Positions 8,518 to 18,484 of a stretch of 64,000 nucleotides of DNA are shown here, piece after piece; positions within the stretch are counted from its first letter, which is position 1; each line of letters starts with the position of its first letter. Source of the stretch: Sphingomonadaceae bacterium (GTDB lineage: Bacteria; Pseudomonadota; Alphaproteobacteria; Sphingomonadales; Sphingomonadaceae); contig JANYGB010000032.1 in assembly GCA_025359445.1 (NCBI GenBank), forward strand, positions 49,344-113,343, read 5' to 3'. The position numbers and the translations under genes are program-made. The notes under the pieces are model-generated. The model searched no databases and was not told the origin of the DNA. It saw only the letters and a program-made list of their open reading frames with translations.

Positions 8518-9396
8518 ATGCTGAAATCTTTTAACGTTCGGCGCGCTGGTGCAGCCGTTGTGGTGGCTGTGTGCGCTTTGTCGCTGTCGGCCTGCTTCGT
8601 ACTGCCGGGCAAATTCGCCGCCTCGCTTGATCTGCGCAAAGACGGACGCTTCACTTACACTTACAACGGCCAGATTGTAATCCTCGGCCTGACGCGGCTC
8701 GCCGAAATCGCGATGGCGCAAAAACCCAAGGCCGAATTTTCGCCCTCGACTTGTTACAAGAAGGACGAAACGACTGAGCGCGATTGCACCGCCACCGAAG
8801 TTGCCGCGCAGAAGTCCGATTGGGAAATCGAACAGAAGGCCGCCGCCGAAGGTGATGCCAAGGACAAGGACATGATTGTCAGGGCGCTCGGCGGAGTTGA
8901 CCCGAACGATCCCAAGTCAGCAGCCGAGATCGCCCAGCGGCTAAGCGGACAGGCCGGGTTCAAACGCGTGACTTACCAGGGCGGCGGGATTTACGACGTC
9001 GAATATGCCATCGCCGGCCAGCTAACTTACGATTACGCCTTCCCGACCATTGAACGGATGCCCCAAGTCCTGCCCTTTATCGTGCTTAACCGCCGCGCCA
9101 ACGGCGAGGTCCGGATCGATTCGCCATTGATGCAGCAAGCCGCAATGGCCATGCCCGGCGGCAACCCTGCGCAGTTATTCAACCAGATGATCGCCCCCAA
9201 GGATGGCAAGCCTACTGCGGAAATGAAGGACTTCCCAGTCGTCGACGGGCATTTTACGCTGACCACCGATGGCGTGATCCTGTCGAACAACACCGAACAC
9301 GGCGCCAATCCAGTCGCGGGCGGCAAGCAGCTCGATTGGGATATCAACTTCTTCACCGCGATTGCGCCGATGGCACTGATCGGACTGGCGAAGTAA
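8518..9396 (+). CDS. Predicted lipoprotein of unknown function
   Basis: A 292-residue protein with a lipoprotein signal peptide: basic RR at 8-9, a hydrophobic core, and lipobox LSAC with the lipidated Cys at 26. After it comes a beta-rich start (FAASLDLRKDGRFTYTYNGQ), then a charged helical region with TAEVAAQKSDWE-like content, and conserved-looking stretches such as QLDWDINFFTAIAPMALIGL at the C-terminus. A purine run GGGGGGGAA lies 5-6 nt before the ATG. No family recognised; it likely faces the periplasm, anchored in a membrane. Confidence 0.75.
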   Translation: MLKSFNVRRAGAAVVVAVCALSLSACFVLPGKFAASLDLRKDGRFTYTYNGQIVILGLTRLAEIAMAQKPKAEFSPSTCYKKDETTERDCTATEVAAQKSDWEIEQKAAAEGDAKDKDMIVRALGGVDPNDPKSAAEIAQRLSGQAGFKRVTYQGGGIYDVEYAIAGQLTYDYAFPTIERMPQVLPFIVLNRRANGEVRIDSPLMQQAAMAMPGGNPAQLFNQMIAPKDGKPTAEMKDFPVVDGHFTLTTDGVILSNNTEHGANPVAGGKQLDWDINFFTAIAPMALIGLAK

Positions 9397-9475
9397 GGCC
9401 AGGCTTAGCGGCTAGGCCTGCGGTGAAGACAGCAACTGCTTGCCCAGTCGCCTCGCCAATCCTAGTGCGCAGCCC

Positions 9476-10702
9476 ATGTCCGACATCGTCTCACCGCTCG
9501 CTCGCCCCTTCACTGCAATGCCGCCGATTGCCGGGGTGACGCTGCGTGTGGCGCGGGCCGGGTACAAGGACTGGGGCCGCTGCGACCTGACTTATGCCGA
9601 GTTGACTGAGGGCACCGTGGTGGCGGGCGTGTTCACGCGCAACGTCTGTTGCTCGAGCGAGGTTGAAATTGGCCGCGCCAACATCGCGCAAAGCCAGGCC
9701 CGCGCGCTGGTGGTCAACGCCGGGAATTCGAACGCCTTCACCGGCTATCGCGGACGTGAGGCGGTCGAAGGAATTATGGCGCAAGTCGCCGCGCACTTGG
9801 GCTGCCCGCCCGAACAGGTGTTCGTCTCCTCGACCGGGGTGATCGGCGTGCCTTTGCCGCTCGACAAGGCCCAGGCTGGCCTTGGCTCAGCGTTCGAAGC
9901 TGCTCCATGCGATTGGGAGGAAGCCGCCAATACCATCGGCACCACCGACACTTTCGCGAAGGGCGCGAGCGCCACAGCGCTGGTTGGCGGTAAGACCGTG
10001 GCCCTTGCTGCGATCATCAAGGGCAGCGGCATGATCGCGCCCGACCTGGCGACGATGCTGGGCTACGTGTTTACCGATTGCGCAATTGCGCCGGCGTTCC
10101 TGCAAGATCTGCTGAGCACGGCCAACCAGACCACGTTCAACTGCATCACGGTCGATAGCGATACTTCGACCAGCGACACCGTGCTCGCCTTCGCCACCGG
10201 CAAGGCCGACAATGCACCCCTAACTGGTTTCGACTGCCCCGGCGCTGATGCCTTCGCCGCCGCACTTCACGACGTCTGCCGCCAGCTCGCCCAGCTGGTG
10301 GTGCGCGACGGCGAAGGCGCGCAGAAGTTCATCACTGTCAGCGTGAGCGGTGCGGTGAGCGATGACAGCGCGCGGAAGATCGGCCTCGCGGTGGCCAATT
10401 CGCCGTTGGTCAAGACTGCGATCGCAGGAGAGGACGCCAACTGGGGCCGTGTGGTCATGGCGGTGGGAAAAGCCGGCGAACCGGCTGATCGTGACAAGCT
10501 GTCGATCGGGTTCGGCGGCGTTTGGGCTGCGCGCGAAGGGCAACCGCTCGCAGACTACGACGAGGCGCCAATGGCAGCGCACCTCAAGGGTCAGGAAATT
10601 TCGATTGAAATCGACCTTGGCCTCGGCGAAGGCCGCGCCACCGTGTGGACTTGTGATCTCACTCACGATTACATTTCGATCAATGCGGATTATCGGAGTT
10701 GA
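9476..10702 (+). CDS. argJ: Bifunctional glutamate N-acetyltransferase / ornithine acetyltransferase
   Basis: Transfers acetyl from N-acetylornithine to glutamate in the cyclic arginine pathway. The protein self-cleaves before a Thr nucleophile; the site region KGSGMIAPDLATMLGYVFTD is visible, with the Thr in the ATML part. Other family parts are VNAGNSNAFTG near the N-terminus and GEDANWGRVVMAVGKAG in the beta chain. ATG at 9476 gives 408 residues, normal for ArgJ. The stop overlaps the TTG start of the next gene by 4 bp. Confidence 0.96.
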   Translation: MSDIVSPLARPFTAMPPIAGVTLRVARAGYKDWGRCDLTYAELTEGTVVAGVFTRNVCCSSEVEIGRANIAQSQARALVVNAGNSNAFTGYRGREAVEGIMAQVAAHLGCPPEQVFVSSTGVIGVPLPLDKAQAGLGSAFEAAPCDWEEAANTIGTTDTFAKGASATALVGGKTVALAAIIKGSGMIAPDLATMLGYVFTDCAIAPAFLQDLLSTANQTTFNCITVDSDTSTSDTVLAFATGKADNAPLTGFDCPGADAFAAALHDVCRQLAQLVVRDGEGAQKFITVSVSGAVSDDSARKIGLAVANSPLVKTAIAGEDANWGRVVMAVGKAGEPADRDKLSIGFGGVWAAREGQPLADYDEAPMAAHLKGQEISIEIDLGLGEGRATVWTCDLTHDYISINADYRS

Positions 10703-11502
10703 CCCAAGCTTTGACCGGCCCGGTCGCTGCGCTGATGCGTGACGCCGCAACCCGCGCGATCCTGCCGCGCTGGCAGACACTCACCGCCGATCAGATCGAC
10801 GACAAAGCTGCCGACGACGTGGTGACCATTGCCGACAAGGAAGCCGAGCTGATCCTCGCCGAAGGGCTGTCAAAAATCTTGCCCGACGCGACCATCGTGG
10901 GCGAAGAGGCCGCCTTTGCCGATCCCGCCTTGCTTGAGCGGTTGGGCGATACGCTGTGCTGGATCGTCGACCCGCTCGATGGGACCAACAACTTCGCACG
11001 CGGAAAGCCGCCGTTCGGGGTGATGGTTGCACTGGCCGAGGCGGGCGAAACGGTGGCTGGGTGGATTTACGATCCGCTCTCGGGCCGACTAATCCACGCG
11101 CATCGCGGTGGCGGGGCGTGGCTCGGGGAGGAGCAAGTGACAGCGTGCTCCACCGGAGCCGAGCCGCCGATTGCCGCAATCTCACTGGTGTTCATGGACC
11201 AGGCCAAGCGCGAGGCGATGAAGCAGCAGATTGCCCCGCACTACACACTGGTCGATATCCCGCGCTGCGCCGCCGAGCAATATCCGCGGCTGGTGCTGGG
11301 GGTGAACGATCTGTCCATTTTCGAACGGACTTTGGCGTGGGATCATGCTGCGGGCGTGCTGTTCGTCAATGAGGCTGGCGGCATGGCGGCGCGGCCTGAC
11401 GGGCGGGCATACCGGGTCGATGAGGCGCACTTGCCCGGCCTGATCGGCGCGGCGAGCCCGGCGCTGTGGCACGGACTGGCCAAGAGGTTGGCTGAGATCT
11501 AA
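10699..11502 (+). CDS. Inositol monophosphatase family protein
   Basis: A Mg-dependent phosphatase of the IMPase/FIG fold. The metal-binding residues appear in VGEEAAF, WIVDPLDGTNNF and AWDHAAGVLFVNEAGG. The start is TTG at 10699, coupled to argJ by a TTGA overlap; 267 residues. The link to argJ leaves the substrate open: it could be inositol phosphate, PAP, or histidinol phosphate (HisN-type), as IMPase-fold enzymes fill all three roles. Confidence 0.9.
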   Translation: MTQALTGPVAALMRDAATRAILPRWQTLTADQIDDKAADDVVTIADKEAELILAEGLSKILPDATIVGEEAAFADPALLERLGDTLCWIVDPLDGTNNFARGKPPFGVMVALAEAGETVAGWIYDPLSGRLIHAHRGGGAWLGEEQVTACSTGAEPPIAAISLVFMDQAKREAMKQQIAPHYTLVDIPRCAAEQYPRLVLGVNDLSIFERTLAWDHAAGVLFVNEAGGMAARPDGRAYRVDEAHLPGLIGAASPALWHGLAKRLAEI

Positions 11503-11503
11503 C

Positions 11504-11592
11504 GTCGTCCCCGGCTCGACCGGGGACTGATGGCGTTCAAGCGCAAGCTGGGGTGATCCGGGCCAGCGGTCCCCGGTCGAGCCGGGGACGAC
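11504..11592. repeat. REPIN-like palindromic repeat, family A copy 2
   Basis: An 89-bp element with ends GTCGTCCCCGGC and GCCGGGGACGAC. Each end contains a small palindrome (CCCCGG-CTCGA-CCGGGG), and the two ends pair with one another. It lies between the convergent IMPase-family gene and trxA, so it could also act as a bidirectional transcription barrier. Confidence 0.85.
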
Positions 11593-11597
11593 GGATA

Positions 11598-11918
11598 TTA
11601 CAGCTCGCTTTCGAGCCAGGCCTTGAGCTGGCTCTTGGGTGCCGCGCCCAGTTTCTGCGCGACCGGCTCACCGTTCTTGAACAACACCATCAGCGGGATC
11701 GACTGCACACCGAACTTGGCCGGGGTTTCGGTGCTTTCCATGATGTCCATCTTGACCACCGAAACCTTGTCCGACAGCTCTTCGCTGATTTCTTCAAGGC
11801 TGGGGCCGATCATCTTGCAGGGACCGCACCATTCGGCCCAGAAATCGACCAGCACCGGCTTGTCAGACTGCAGAACTTCGGCGGCGAAAGTGGCATCGGT
11901 GACGGCTTTGGTGGCCAT
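11598..11918 (-). CDS. trxA: Thioredoxin
   Basis: A 106-residue cytoplasmic disulfide reductase. The active site is WCGPC with cysteines at 31 and 34, within VLVDFWAEWCGPCKM; the cis-proline is in QSIPLMVLFKNG. ATG at 11918 is preceded by GAGGAGAATTCC, a clear ribosome binding site. It is the last gene of the divL-tsaE-amgK-murU-addB-addA run on this strand, 75 bp after addA. Confidence 0.97.
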   Translation of the reverse strand: MATKAVTDATFAAEVLQSDKPVLVDFWAEWCGPCKMIGPSLEEISEELSDKVSVVKMDIMESTETPAKFGVQSIPLMVLFKNGEPVAQKLGAAPKSQLKAWLESEL

Positions 11919-11993
11919 TGGAATTCTCCTCGAAAGTGTTGCACCCAATCTAGGCGGTGCGCGCGCGAAGGCAACGGCTGCGCACAAAAAGCT

Positions 11994-14900
11994 TTACTGC
12001 GCGTCGTCCAATCCGGGCTTGTGCGCGGCGAGCAGCGCGGACGGCAGTTCAAGTAATACTGGAACCTGCGTATACAGCACCGCCGCCTGCACGTCGCGGC
12101 CCGGATAAGTCAGTTCCAGCGCAGCAACATAGGCGGCCATCTGGCGCAGGATCGCAACCGGCACGGCGTCGAGACTGATAGGGGGGCGCCGCGCCGATTT
12201 GAAATCGATCACGCGAATGACCTGATCGTTGATCAGCAGCCGGTCGATTGTCCCCGCCACGACTTGCCCGCCGACTGTCGCGGCAATGGGCACTTCAGCG
12301 AACGAACCGGGGGCGAAAAGCTCAGTCCAGCCCGGGTGTGCGAGCACCTGCAAGGCAGAGGCGATCATCTCGGCGCGCGCCGCAGCGGCAAATTCTCCGC
12401 CTGCCCGCGCCAGCCATACCTGCGCCGCGGCAGCGCGATCGGCTGGCGGCACATCGGGCAAACGTTCAAGCAGCCGGTGCATCAGCACCCCGCGCCGCGC
12501 CGCAGCCGAATCGCTACCCGGCGCGAATGGACCATCGCCGCTGATGTCTTGGCCGAGCGACGAAGGTGCCAGCGGACGCGGCGGGCGCGGCTCGGCGGCA
12601 GCCGGGTTTTCAAGCCAAGGCGGCAACAGTTCCAGCTCACCGCTTGCACGCTCGGGCGGCGGCAGCGCCAGCGCGGACGCTTCGCCATGGACCCAGCGCT
12701 TACCCCAAATCTCATCTGTCTCTGGCTCATCGGCTGAAAACAGCCCGTGCAGCCGCGCATACCAGCTGTCGTCTGCGGGGTCCTTCTCCTGCGGGGTCAG
12801 CGATCCGGCGATAAACAACGCCTCTTCGGCGCGGGTCATCGCGACGTACAGCAGCCGCCAATGCTCCTGCATTTCAGCGATCTTGGCCGCAGCGTCGGCC
12901 GCCGCAATCACCCCGGCGCGATCCGTAGCTGCAAGCGGCGGCAGGGGAATGAGCCGCGCTGGTTCGCCTGCTGCAGCCACCGGATCGGCCAGCGACAGCG
13001 TGCGGCGACGGCCCGGCGGGTTGGGATTGTCCGCCGCGTCAGCCAGGATAACGATCGGCGCCTGCAGGCCCTTGGCACCGTGGACCGTCATCACCCGCAC
13101 CTCATCCGCCGCCTTACCCGCCTCGCGCTTCAATTCGCCATCACCGGCTTCGAACCAGCGCAGAAAGGTGTGCAGGCTGGGCACTTCGCTCGCGGAAAAA
13201 GCGTTAGCGGCGTTAAGCAATTCATCGATCGGATCGCCGACCTCGCTGCCCAGCCGCGCGACCAGCTTGCAGCGGCCCTGCCACGGCCCGGTGAGAAGCC
13301 AGTGGAGCAACATCTGCGGCGGTTCGAAATCGGCCTGGCGAAGCAGGTCGAGCAATTGCGTCACCGCGCCGGCAACCACTGCGTTGCCGCGTTGATCAAG
13401 CAAGTGCCTCCAAAGCTTTACTTTGTCGGGCCGATAACCGAATTCCAGCAGCTGTTCCTGGCTCCACCCGACCAGCGGCGAGGTTAGCAGGCAGGCAAGG
13501 TTGAGATCGTCGAGCGGCTGCGCTGCAAAACGCAGCGCCGCGATCAGATCGCGCACCCCCAGCGGTGCGGCGAGCCGCAGCCGGTCGACACCTGCGACCG
13601 GCACCCCGGCAGCATGCAGCCGCGCGACGATCAGCCCGGCGAGCGCCTTGCGTTTGCGCACCAATACCATAACGTCGCCCGCCTTGGCCCGTCGCGCCGT
13701 GCCGGCAGGTTCACCTTTGACCAACGGGAAGCCCGCATCGAGCCAAACGTGCACCTGCCGCGCAATCTTATCTGCCAGTTGCCGGTCGGTCGGCGCGAGC
13801 CAGGTTTCGCTGCCCTCATCGCCATCATCTTCCGCGCCGCCATCTTCATCGCTTTTGCCCCCGATCGGCGGCCACACGACCACCTGGCCCGGACGCTCCT
13901 CACCAACATGCACTACCGTTTCGTCAATCATGCCGAAGCTCGAAGGGCCAATCTGGGCGATGGCCATATCCACGAATTCAAGCACTTGCCGCGCAGTTCT
14001 AAAGCTACGTCCGAGGCCTAGATCCTGCAATTGGCGCAATGGCCCGCCGCCGCGCAGGCCCGCCGCGCCTTCTGCCAGCCCCAGCATTTCGGCCTGCACA
14101 CGGTCTTTGGCGCGGGCAAAGTTTTCCGGGCTGGTGCCCTGAAACCCGAAAATCGCTTGCTTGGTATCGCCAACCACGAAGAGCGTGCGCAGCTTATCGC
14201 CATGTTGCCCTTCACCGGCAAAGAAATCGCCGATCAGCGCCTTGATGATCGCCCACTGCGCCGCGTTGGTGTCTTGCGCTTCATCGACCAGGATGTGGTC
14301 GAACTGCCGGTCGAGCTTGTAGCGGATCCATCCGGCCAGATCCTTGGTGCTGAGCAGATCGGCCGCCAGGCGGATCTGGTCGTCGAAATCGATCAGCCCG
14401 GCCCGGCCCTTGGCATCATCCCACGCCAGCGCGAATTTGCGCCCCAGTTCAAGCGCGGGGGTGAGCCATTCGGCGAGCGCCAGCAGCACCTGCATGTCGC
14501 GCACTGCGAGCCTGGAGGCGAGCACGGCTTGCGCTGCTTGCTCGAAGTATTCTTCGTGCTTTTGCAGGCTGGGAACGCTGCGCACGGTGTCTTTCTGCGT
14601 GAACAGAACCTTGTGCAGTTCGGTCAGCTGCTCGAATCGTTGCTCCGCCTCTGCCCCCAACCAGGCGGCAATAACCGCCGCGCCATCCTGCCCGGTCTTC
14701 GCGCTCCACTGGCGATAGGCTGAAAGGCAAAGCTGCAGCGCGTCGACATCGAACAGGTCGTCCGCGCACAGCCCGGGTAAATCGGCCGCGCTGGCATCGC
14801 TGGCGAGACCGATCAATTGCTTGACGCGTGCCCCCACCGGTGGCTGCCAGCCCGGCCCTTGCCACACTTGCAGTGCCCCGGCGCAGCGCATCAAGAAAGC

Positions 14901-15488
14901 CTCGACCGCATCGGGGCCAAGCCGGATCGAAAGATCGGCGATCGCCCCCAGCGTGCCAGTGTCATTCTCCGCCTCAGCCGCAACCAGCAGATCGGCGAGC
15001 ACTTCGCGCAGCAGCAGAGCACGCTCGCGGTCTTCCATCGCCTTGGTGCCGGGGGTCAGCCCGGCCTCAAGCGGAAACGCAGCGAGCAGCCACTGCGAGA
15101 AGGCGTGGATCGTATCGATCCGCAGGCCGCCGCCCGGGCAATCGAGCACTTCGGCAAACAGCCGCCGCGCGCGGGCTTGCGCCTCAAGGCTGAATTCCGC
15201 ACCGATGGCCTTGAGATCGGCCGCCAGATCTGTCGATTTGGCCCGCACCCACCGCGCCAACACAGAATTGATCCGCGTTGCCATCTCGGCCGCGCCGGCC
15301 TTGGTGAAGGTCAGGCACAGGATCTGCGACGGGCTCACCCCGCCCTGCAGCAGCAACCGCAGCACCCGCGCCGATAGCACCTGGGTCTTTCCGGTACCGG
15401 CTGAAGCCGACAGCCACACGACTTCGGCCGGATCGACCGCAGGGTGCTGTTCGGGCGTCAGCGGGAAGAGCTTATCGGACCCGCTCAT
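11994..15488 (-). CDS. addA: Double-strand break repair helicase-nuclease AddA
   Basis: The helicase/nuclease subunit of AddAB, the RecBCD counterpart, which resects double-strand ends for RecA. Walker A is SASAGTGKTQVLSARVLRLL near residue 30; Walker B is ILVDEAQDTNAAQW; the UvrD-like MTVHGAKGLQAPIVIL (motif V) and LLYVAMTRAEEAL (motif VI) follow. The C-terminal RecB-type nuclease shows GTIDRLLINDQVIRVIDFKS. The protein has 1164 residues. ATG at 15488 overlaps the addB stop by 4 bp. Confidence 0.96.
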   Translation of the reverse strand: MSGSDKLFPLTPEQHPAVDPAEVVWLSASAGTGKTQVLSARVLRLLLQGGVSPSQILCLTFTKAGAAEMATRINSVLARWVRAKSTDLAADLKAIGAEFSLEAQARARRLFAEVLDCPGGGLRIDTIHAFSQWLLAAFPLEAGLTPGTKAMEDRERALLLREVLADLLVAAEAENDTGTLGAIADLSIRLGPDAVEAFLMRCAGALQVWQGPGWQPPVGARVKQLIGLASDASAADLPGLCADDLFDVDALQLCLSAYRQWSAKTGQDGAAVIAAWLGAEAEQRFEQLTELHKVLFTQKDTVRSVPSLQKHEEYFEQAAQAVLASRLAVRDMQVLLALAEWLTPALELGRKFALAWDDAKGRAGLIDFDDQIRLAADLLSTKDLAGWIRYKLDRQFDHILVDEAQDTNAAQWAIIKALIGDFFAGEGQHGDKLRTLFVVGDTKQAIFGFQGTSPENFARAKDRVQAEMLGLAEGAAGLRGGGPLRQLQDLGLGRSFRTARQVLEFVDMAIAQIGPSSFGMIDETVVHVGEERPGQVVVWPPIGGKSDEDGGAEDDGDEGSETWLAPTDRQLADKIARQVHVWLDAGFPLVKGEPAGTARRAKAGDVMVLVRKRKALAGLIVARLHAAGVPVAGVDRLRLAAPLGVRDLIAALRFAAQPLDDLNLACLLTSPLVGWSQEQLLEFGYRPDKVKLWRHLLDQRGNAVVAGAVTQLLDLLRQADFEPPQMLLHWLLTGPWQGRCKLVARLGSEVGDPIDELLNAANAFSASEVPSLHTFLRWFEAGDGELKREAGKAADEVRVMTVHGAKGLQAPIVILADAADNPNPPGRRRTLSLADPVAAAGEPARLIPLPPLAATDRAGVIAAADAAAKIAEMQEHWRLLYVAMTRAEEALFIAGSLTPQEKDPADDSWYARLHGLFSADEPETDEIWGKRWVHGEASALALPPPERASGELELLPPWLENPAAAEPRPPRPLAPSSLGQDISGDGPFAPGSDSAAARRGVLMHRLLERLPDVPPADRAAAAQVWLARAGGEFAAAARAEMIASALQVLAHPGWTELFAPGSFAEVPIAATVGGQVVAGTIDRLLINDQVIRVIDFKSARRPPISLDAVPVAILRQMAAYVAALELTYPGRDVQAAVLYTQVPVLLELPSALLAAHKPGLDDAQ

Positions 15489-18484
15489 GGCTCGCGCTCG
15501 CTGCGGTCTTGCCATTCATCCAGCCGCATCAACTGGTCAAAATCGTTGTAGCCGCCGATGTCCGGATTGAGCCGCGCGGTGAAAGCCTCGTCACCGATTA
15601 TCCAGCGTTTTATTGCGTCGCTCAGAAAGAATTCGGTCTGGCTAAGAAACTCTTCGCGCGGCAGGCCAGTCTTCTTCTTGCCCTCTTTGACTGGCTCGAT
15701 GCGATACCCGAACCCAGTTGGGTGATCTTTGACCTTGCTCTTGGCGAGTGACCAGTATTCGAACCATTGCGGATCGCCCGCCACCCCGGGGAACCCGCCA
15801 TCGGCGGCAATCAAACCGAGCGTGCCGAGTTGCAAGGCGAAGCCTTTTTCAACGCTCGCAGGCGTGGGCGGTCCGCCGGTCTTGTAATCGACCACCGCGA
15901 GGCTGCCGTCGGCGAGCTGGTCGATCCGGTCAGCGCGGCCATGAACCCGCACGCCCATGTACTCCATCTCGCCGCGCGCTTCGCTGACCAGCACGTTGCG
16001 GCCCTGGCGTTCCAGTTCGGCAATTTCGGCATCGATCCATTCGAGGCCCCGGGACAGCCTAGGCCACCACAGCGATCGGACCAGCGGATGCGCGCGCATT
16101 TCGTCCAGTTCTTCCGCCGCCAGCGCCAGCAGCTCGCCCGCGCGGCCCCCTGCCTTGTGCCAGCGTTCGAGCACGCGGTGGACCACTTCGCCCTTCCATG
16201 CCGCGGTCGGTTCGGCATCGAGCTGGTCGAGGACCCGGAACCGCAAGATCGCTGCGGCATAGAACTGGTACGGATCGCTGCGCAGCCGGTCGAGCGCGGT
16301 CACCGACAAGGCAACATCGCGTTGAGCCGCGCTTGGACGGGGTTTGGGCTGGGGATAGCGCGGCGCGGCGCACGCCTTGTCGATCCGCCGCGCCAGATCG
16401 ATCGCGCGATGCTCGCGGTGATCCTTGGCGAGATCACCGAGCATGGCCTCGACCCGCAACACGAACCGGCTGGGAATCACCGGACCGGCCTCGTCGCGCG
16501 CGGCCCAGCTCAGCACCACCTCGGGCGCGCCGAGCGCTCCGGCCAGATCGTGCGCGGCCAGGCCAATGCGGAACTCCGCTCCCGGCACGCCCAGCGCACG
16601 CAAGACTGCGGGCGGAAGCAGCGGTTCGGGCGCGGGACTGGCTGGCCAGGTGCCCTCGGTCAGCCCGGCGCAGATGACCAGGTCGGCCCGGCTCATCCGG
16701 GCTTCGAGCAAGCCGTAAATGGCCAACCGAGGATGCCCGCCCCACGCCGGGCGCACCGCGACCCGGTCCATCGCGCCGCGCAAAACGGCGGGCAGATCGG
16801 CAGGCGCAAGCGTGGTGCCGATTTCAGCTGAGGCTGCGCGCAGTTCTTCCAGCCAATCGGTCAAGTCGCGCCCTGCCGCGCCTTGCCACAATTCAGGCCC
16901 GGCAAGGGCTTCGGCGGCATTCGCCAAAGCACCAAGCGCATCGGCGAGGCGCAAGTGTTCGTCCCAACCAAGCAACGGTTCGAGCAAAGTCGTGATCCCG
17001 TTCCACCACGCTTTCACCCCAGACTTGTCATCCGGTCCGGCCAGCTTGGCGACGATATCGTGCAGCGGCGCAAGGCCGGGAGCACGGCGCGGACCGCGCA
17101 AAGCGAGATCGAGCGTGCGGGCATGGCCGAGCCAGTCGGGTCGACCTGCTCCCGCACCGACCAGCGGATGGACCAGCAGCGCCAGCAGCGGCACCGGCGA
17201 GGCCTGCGTCGCGATCACTTCGGTCAGCAGCAACAGCACCCGGCCCGCCGCGGTTTGCGGCAGCGGCACGCCCGCGCTGTCGTCGGCGACGATCCCCCAG
17301 CGCCGCAAATGCGCCACCACCCGGCCAGCGAGCGCACGATCCGGAGTCACCAGCGCCGCACGCCGCTCGGGCACTTCCAGCGCCTCGCGCAGCAAGATCG
17401 CGATGGCTTGCGCCTCCTCGCCAGGGTGCGCGGTCTGCATCAACCGCACACCCGACAACCGCCGCTGGTCGGCCGGCAGATCGACCCAGCCCGCGCTCGC
17501 GGCAGGGGGCAGGAACAGGTTAGAAATCGCGCGGCTGCGAGCTGGCGGGGCGGCGGCGAGACCCGCACGGTGCCACGGATCGACCTCGCCGCGCGCCACG
17601 CTTATCCGGTTAAGCAGCAGCCTGAGGTGATATTGCGGATGCGTCGCGGCATCCATCGCACCGAACGGGGCTTCACCCTCTCTCTCAGCAATCCCGGCCG
17701 AGCCGAGCGCGGACCAGACCTGTTCGTCCAGCGCCAAATCCAGATCGGGCAGAATCACCGCCGATTGCGGCAGCGACGCCACAGTTTTCAGCAGCCTGGC
17801 GAGCGCGGGCGAAGCGCTGGTGATCCCGGCAGCGACGATGGGATCGGGCGGCGCGGCTTCGCTCCAGCGCTGCGCGGCATATTCAAACAGCAGATTGCGG
17901 CGCACCGGCGCATCGACCTCGCCGCGCGTTGCCAGCTCGGCCAGCCACTGCACATGCACGCGGGCATAAAGCCGCGTCGCCTGCTGCCAATGACCGGCAA
18001 GGTCGCCAACGATCCCCGCGACGCGTTCTTGCAACAGTTCGCCAAGCTCGATCCCCTCGATCGCCAGCCGGTCCATTGTCCGCCCGGTTTCGAAGGCGAG
18101 CTGCAGCAGCCCCGCTGGCCTCGGCGCGCGCTCGCCCATTTCGGCGCGGAGCAGTTCGGCCAGCCGCAGCCAGCGCCGGGTGGGATCGGCAGCGGGCAGA
18201 ATGTCGCTGCCCGTGCCGAGCGGATCGAGCAATGGCCCTAACGTCTCATCAAGATCGAGATCACCCACTGCGACCATCCGGGGGAGCAACATGCCCCCGC
18301 CCGATAGCCTGACGAAAGCCTCGGTCACGATCCGCATCGCGCGGCTGCTGGGGAGCAGCAGGGTCAGCCGCGCCAGCCCGAAATCGCGGTGCGCGTAACG
18401 CGGGATCAGCCCGGCCACCAGCGCATCGGCAAAGCCGCGATGCGCCGCGATTGAATAGACCTGTAGGGGGTTGCGCTCAGCCAA
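15485..18484 (-). CDS. addB: Double-strand break repair protein AddB
   Basis: The second subunit of AddAB, of the alphaproteobacterial type. The N-terminus VYSIAAHRGFADALVAGLI and LLLPSSRAMR suits a degenerate helicase domain, with no good Walker A. The C-terminal RecB-type nuclease shows VVDYKTGGPPTP with SVTALDRLRSDPYQFYA upstream, a region that in relatives contributes to an Fe-S cluster. I chose TTG at 18484 (999 residues), just overlapping murU's stop. ATGs at 18535/18532 are in frame but add a basic Arg-rich leader inside murU, with no clear ribosome binding site. The start is uncertain. Confidence 0.92.
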   Translation of the reverse strand: MAERNPLQVYSIAAHRGFADALVAGLIPRYAHRDFGLARLTLLLPSSRAMRIVTEAFVRLSGGGMLLPRMVAVGDLDLDETLGPLLDPLGTGSDILPAADPTRRWLRLAELLRAEMGERAPRPAGLLQLAFETGRTMDRLAIEGIELGELLQERVAGIVGDLAGHWQQATRLYARVHVQWLAELATRGEVDAPVRRNLLFEYAAQRWSEAAPPDPIVAAGITSASPALARLLKTVASLPQSAVILPDLDLALDEQVWSALGSAGIAEREGEAPFGAMDAATHPQYHLRLLLNRISVARGEVDPWHRAGLAAAPPARSRAISNLFLPPAASAGWVDLPADQRRLSGVRLMQTAHPGEEAQAIAILLREALEVPERRAALVTPDRALAGRVVAHLRRWGIVADDSAGVPLPQTAAGRVLLLLTEVIATQASPVPLLALLVHPLVGAGAGRPDWLGHARTLDLALRGPRRAPGLAPLHDIVAKLAGPDDKSGVKAWWNGITTLLEPLLGWDEHLRLADALGALANAAEALAGPELWQGAAGRDLTDWLEELRAASAEIGTTLAPADLPAVLRGAMDRVAVRPAWGGHPRLAIYGLLEARMSRADLVICAGLTEGTWPASPAPEPLLPPAVLRALGVPGAEFRIGLAAHDLAGALGAPEVVLSWAARDEAGPVIPSRFVLRVEAMLGDLAKDHREHRAIDLARRIDKACAAPRYPQPKPRPSAAQRDVALSVTALDRLRSDPYQFYAAAILRFRVLDQLDAEPTAAWKGEVVHRVLERWHKAGGRAGELLALAAEELDEMRAHPLVRSLWWPRLSRGLEWIDAEIAELERQGRNVLVSEARGEMEYMGVRVHGRADRIDQLADGSLAVVDYKTGGPPTPASVEKGFALQLGTLGLIAADGGFPGVAGDPQWFEYWSLAKSKVKDHPTGFGYRIEPVKEGKKKTGLPREEFLSQTEFFLSDAIKRWIIGDEAFTARLNPDIGGYNDFDQLMRLDEWQDRSEREP

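Noticed and set aside
12229..13395. A 388-codon plus-strand frame opposite addA
   Set aside because: Ser/Ala/Arg-rich low-complexity translation opposite a gene with complete helicase motifs.
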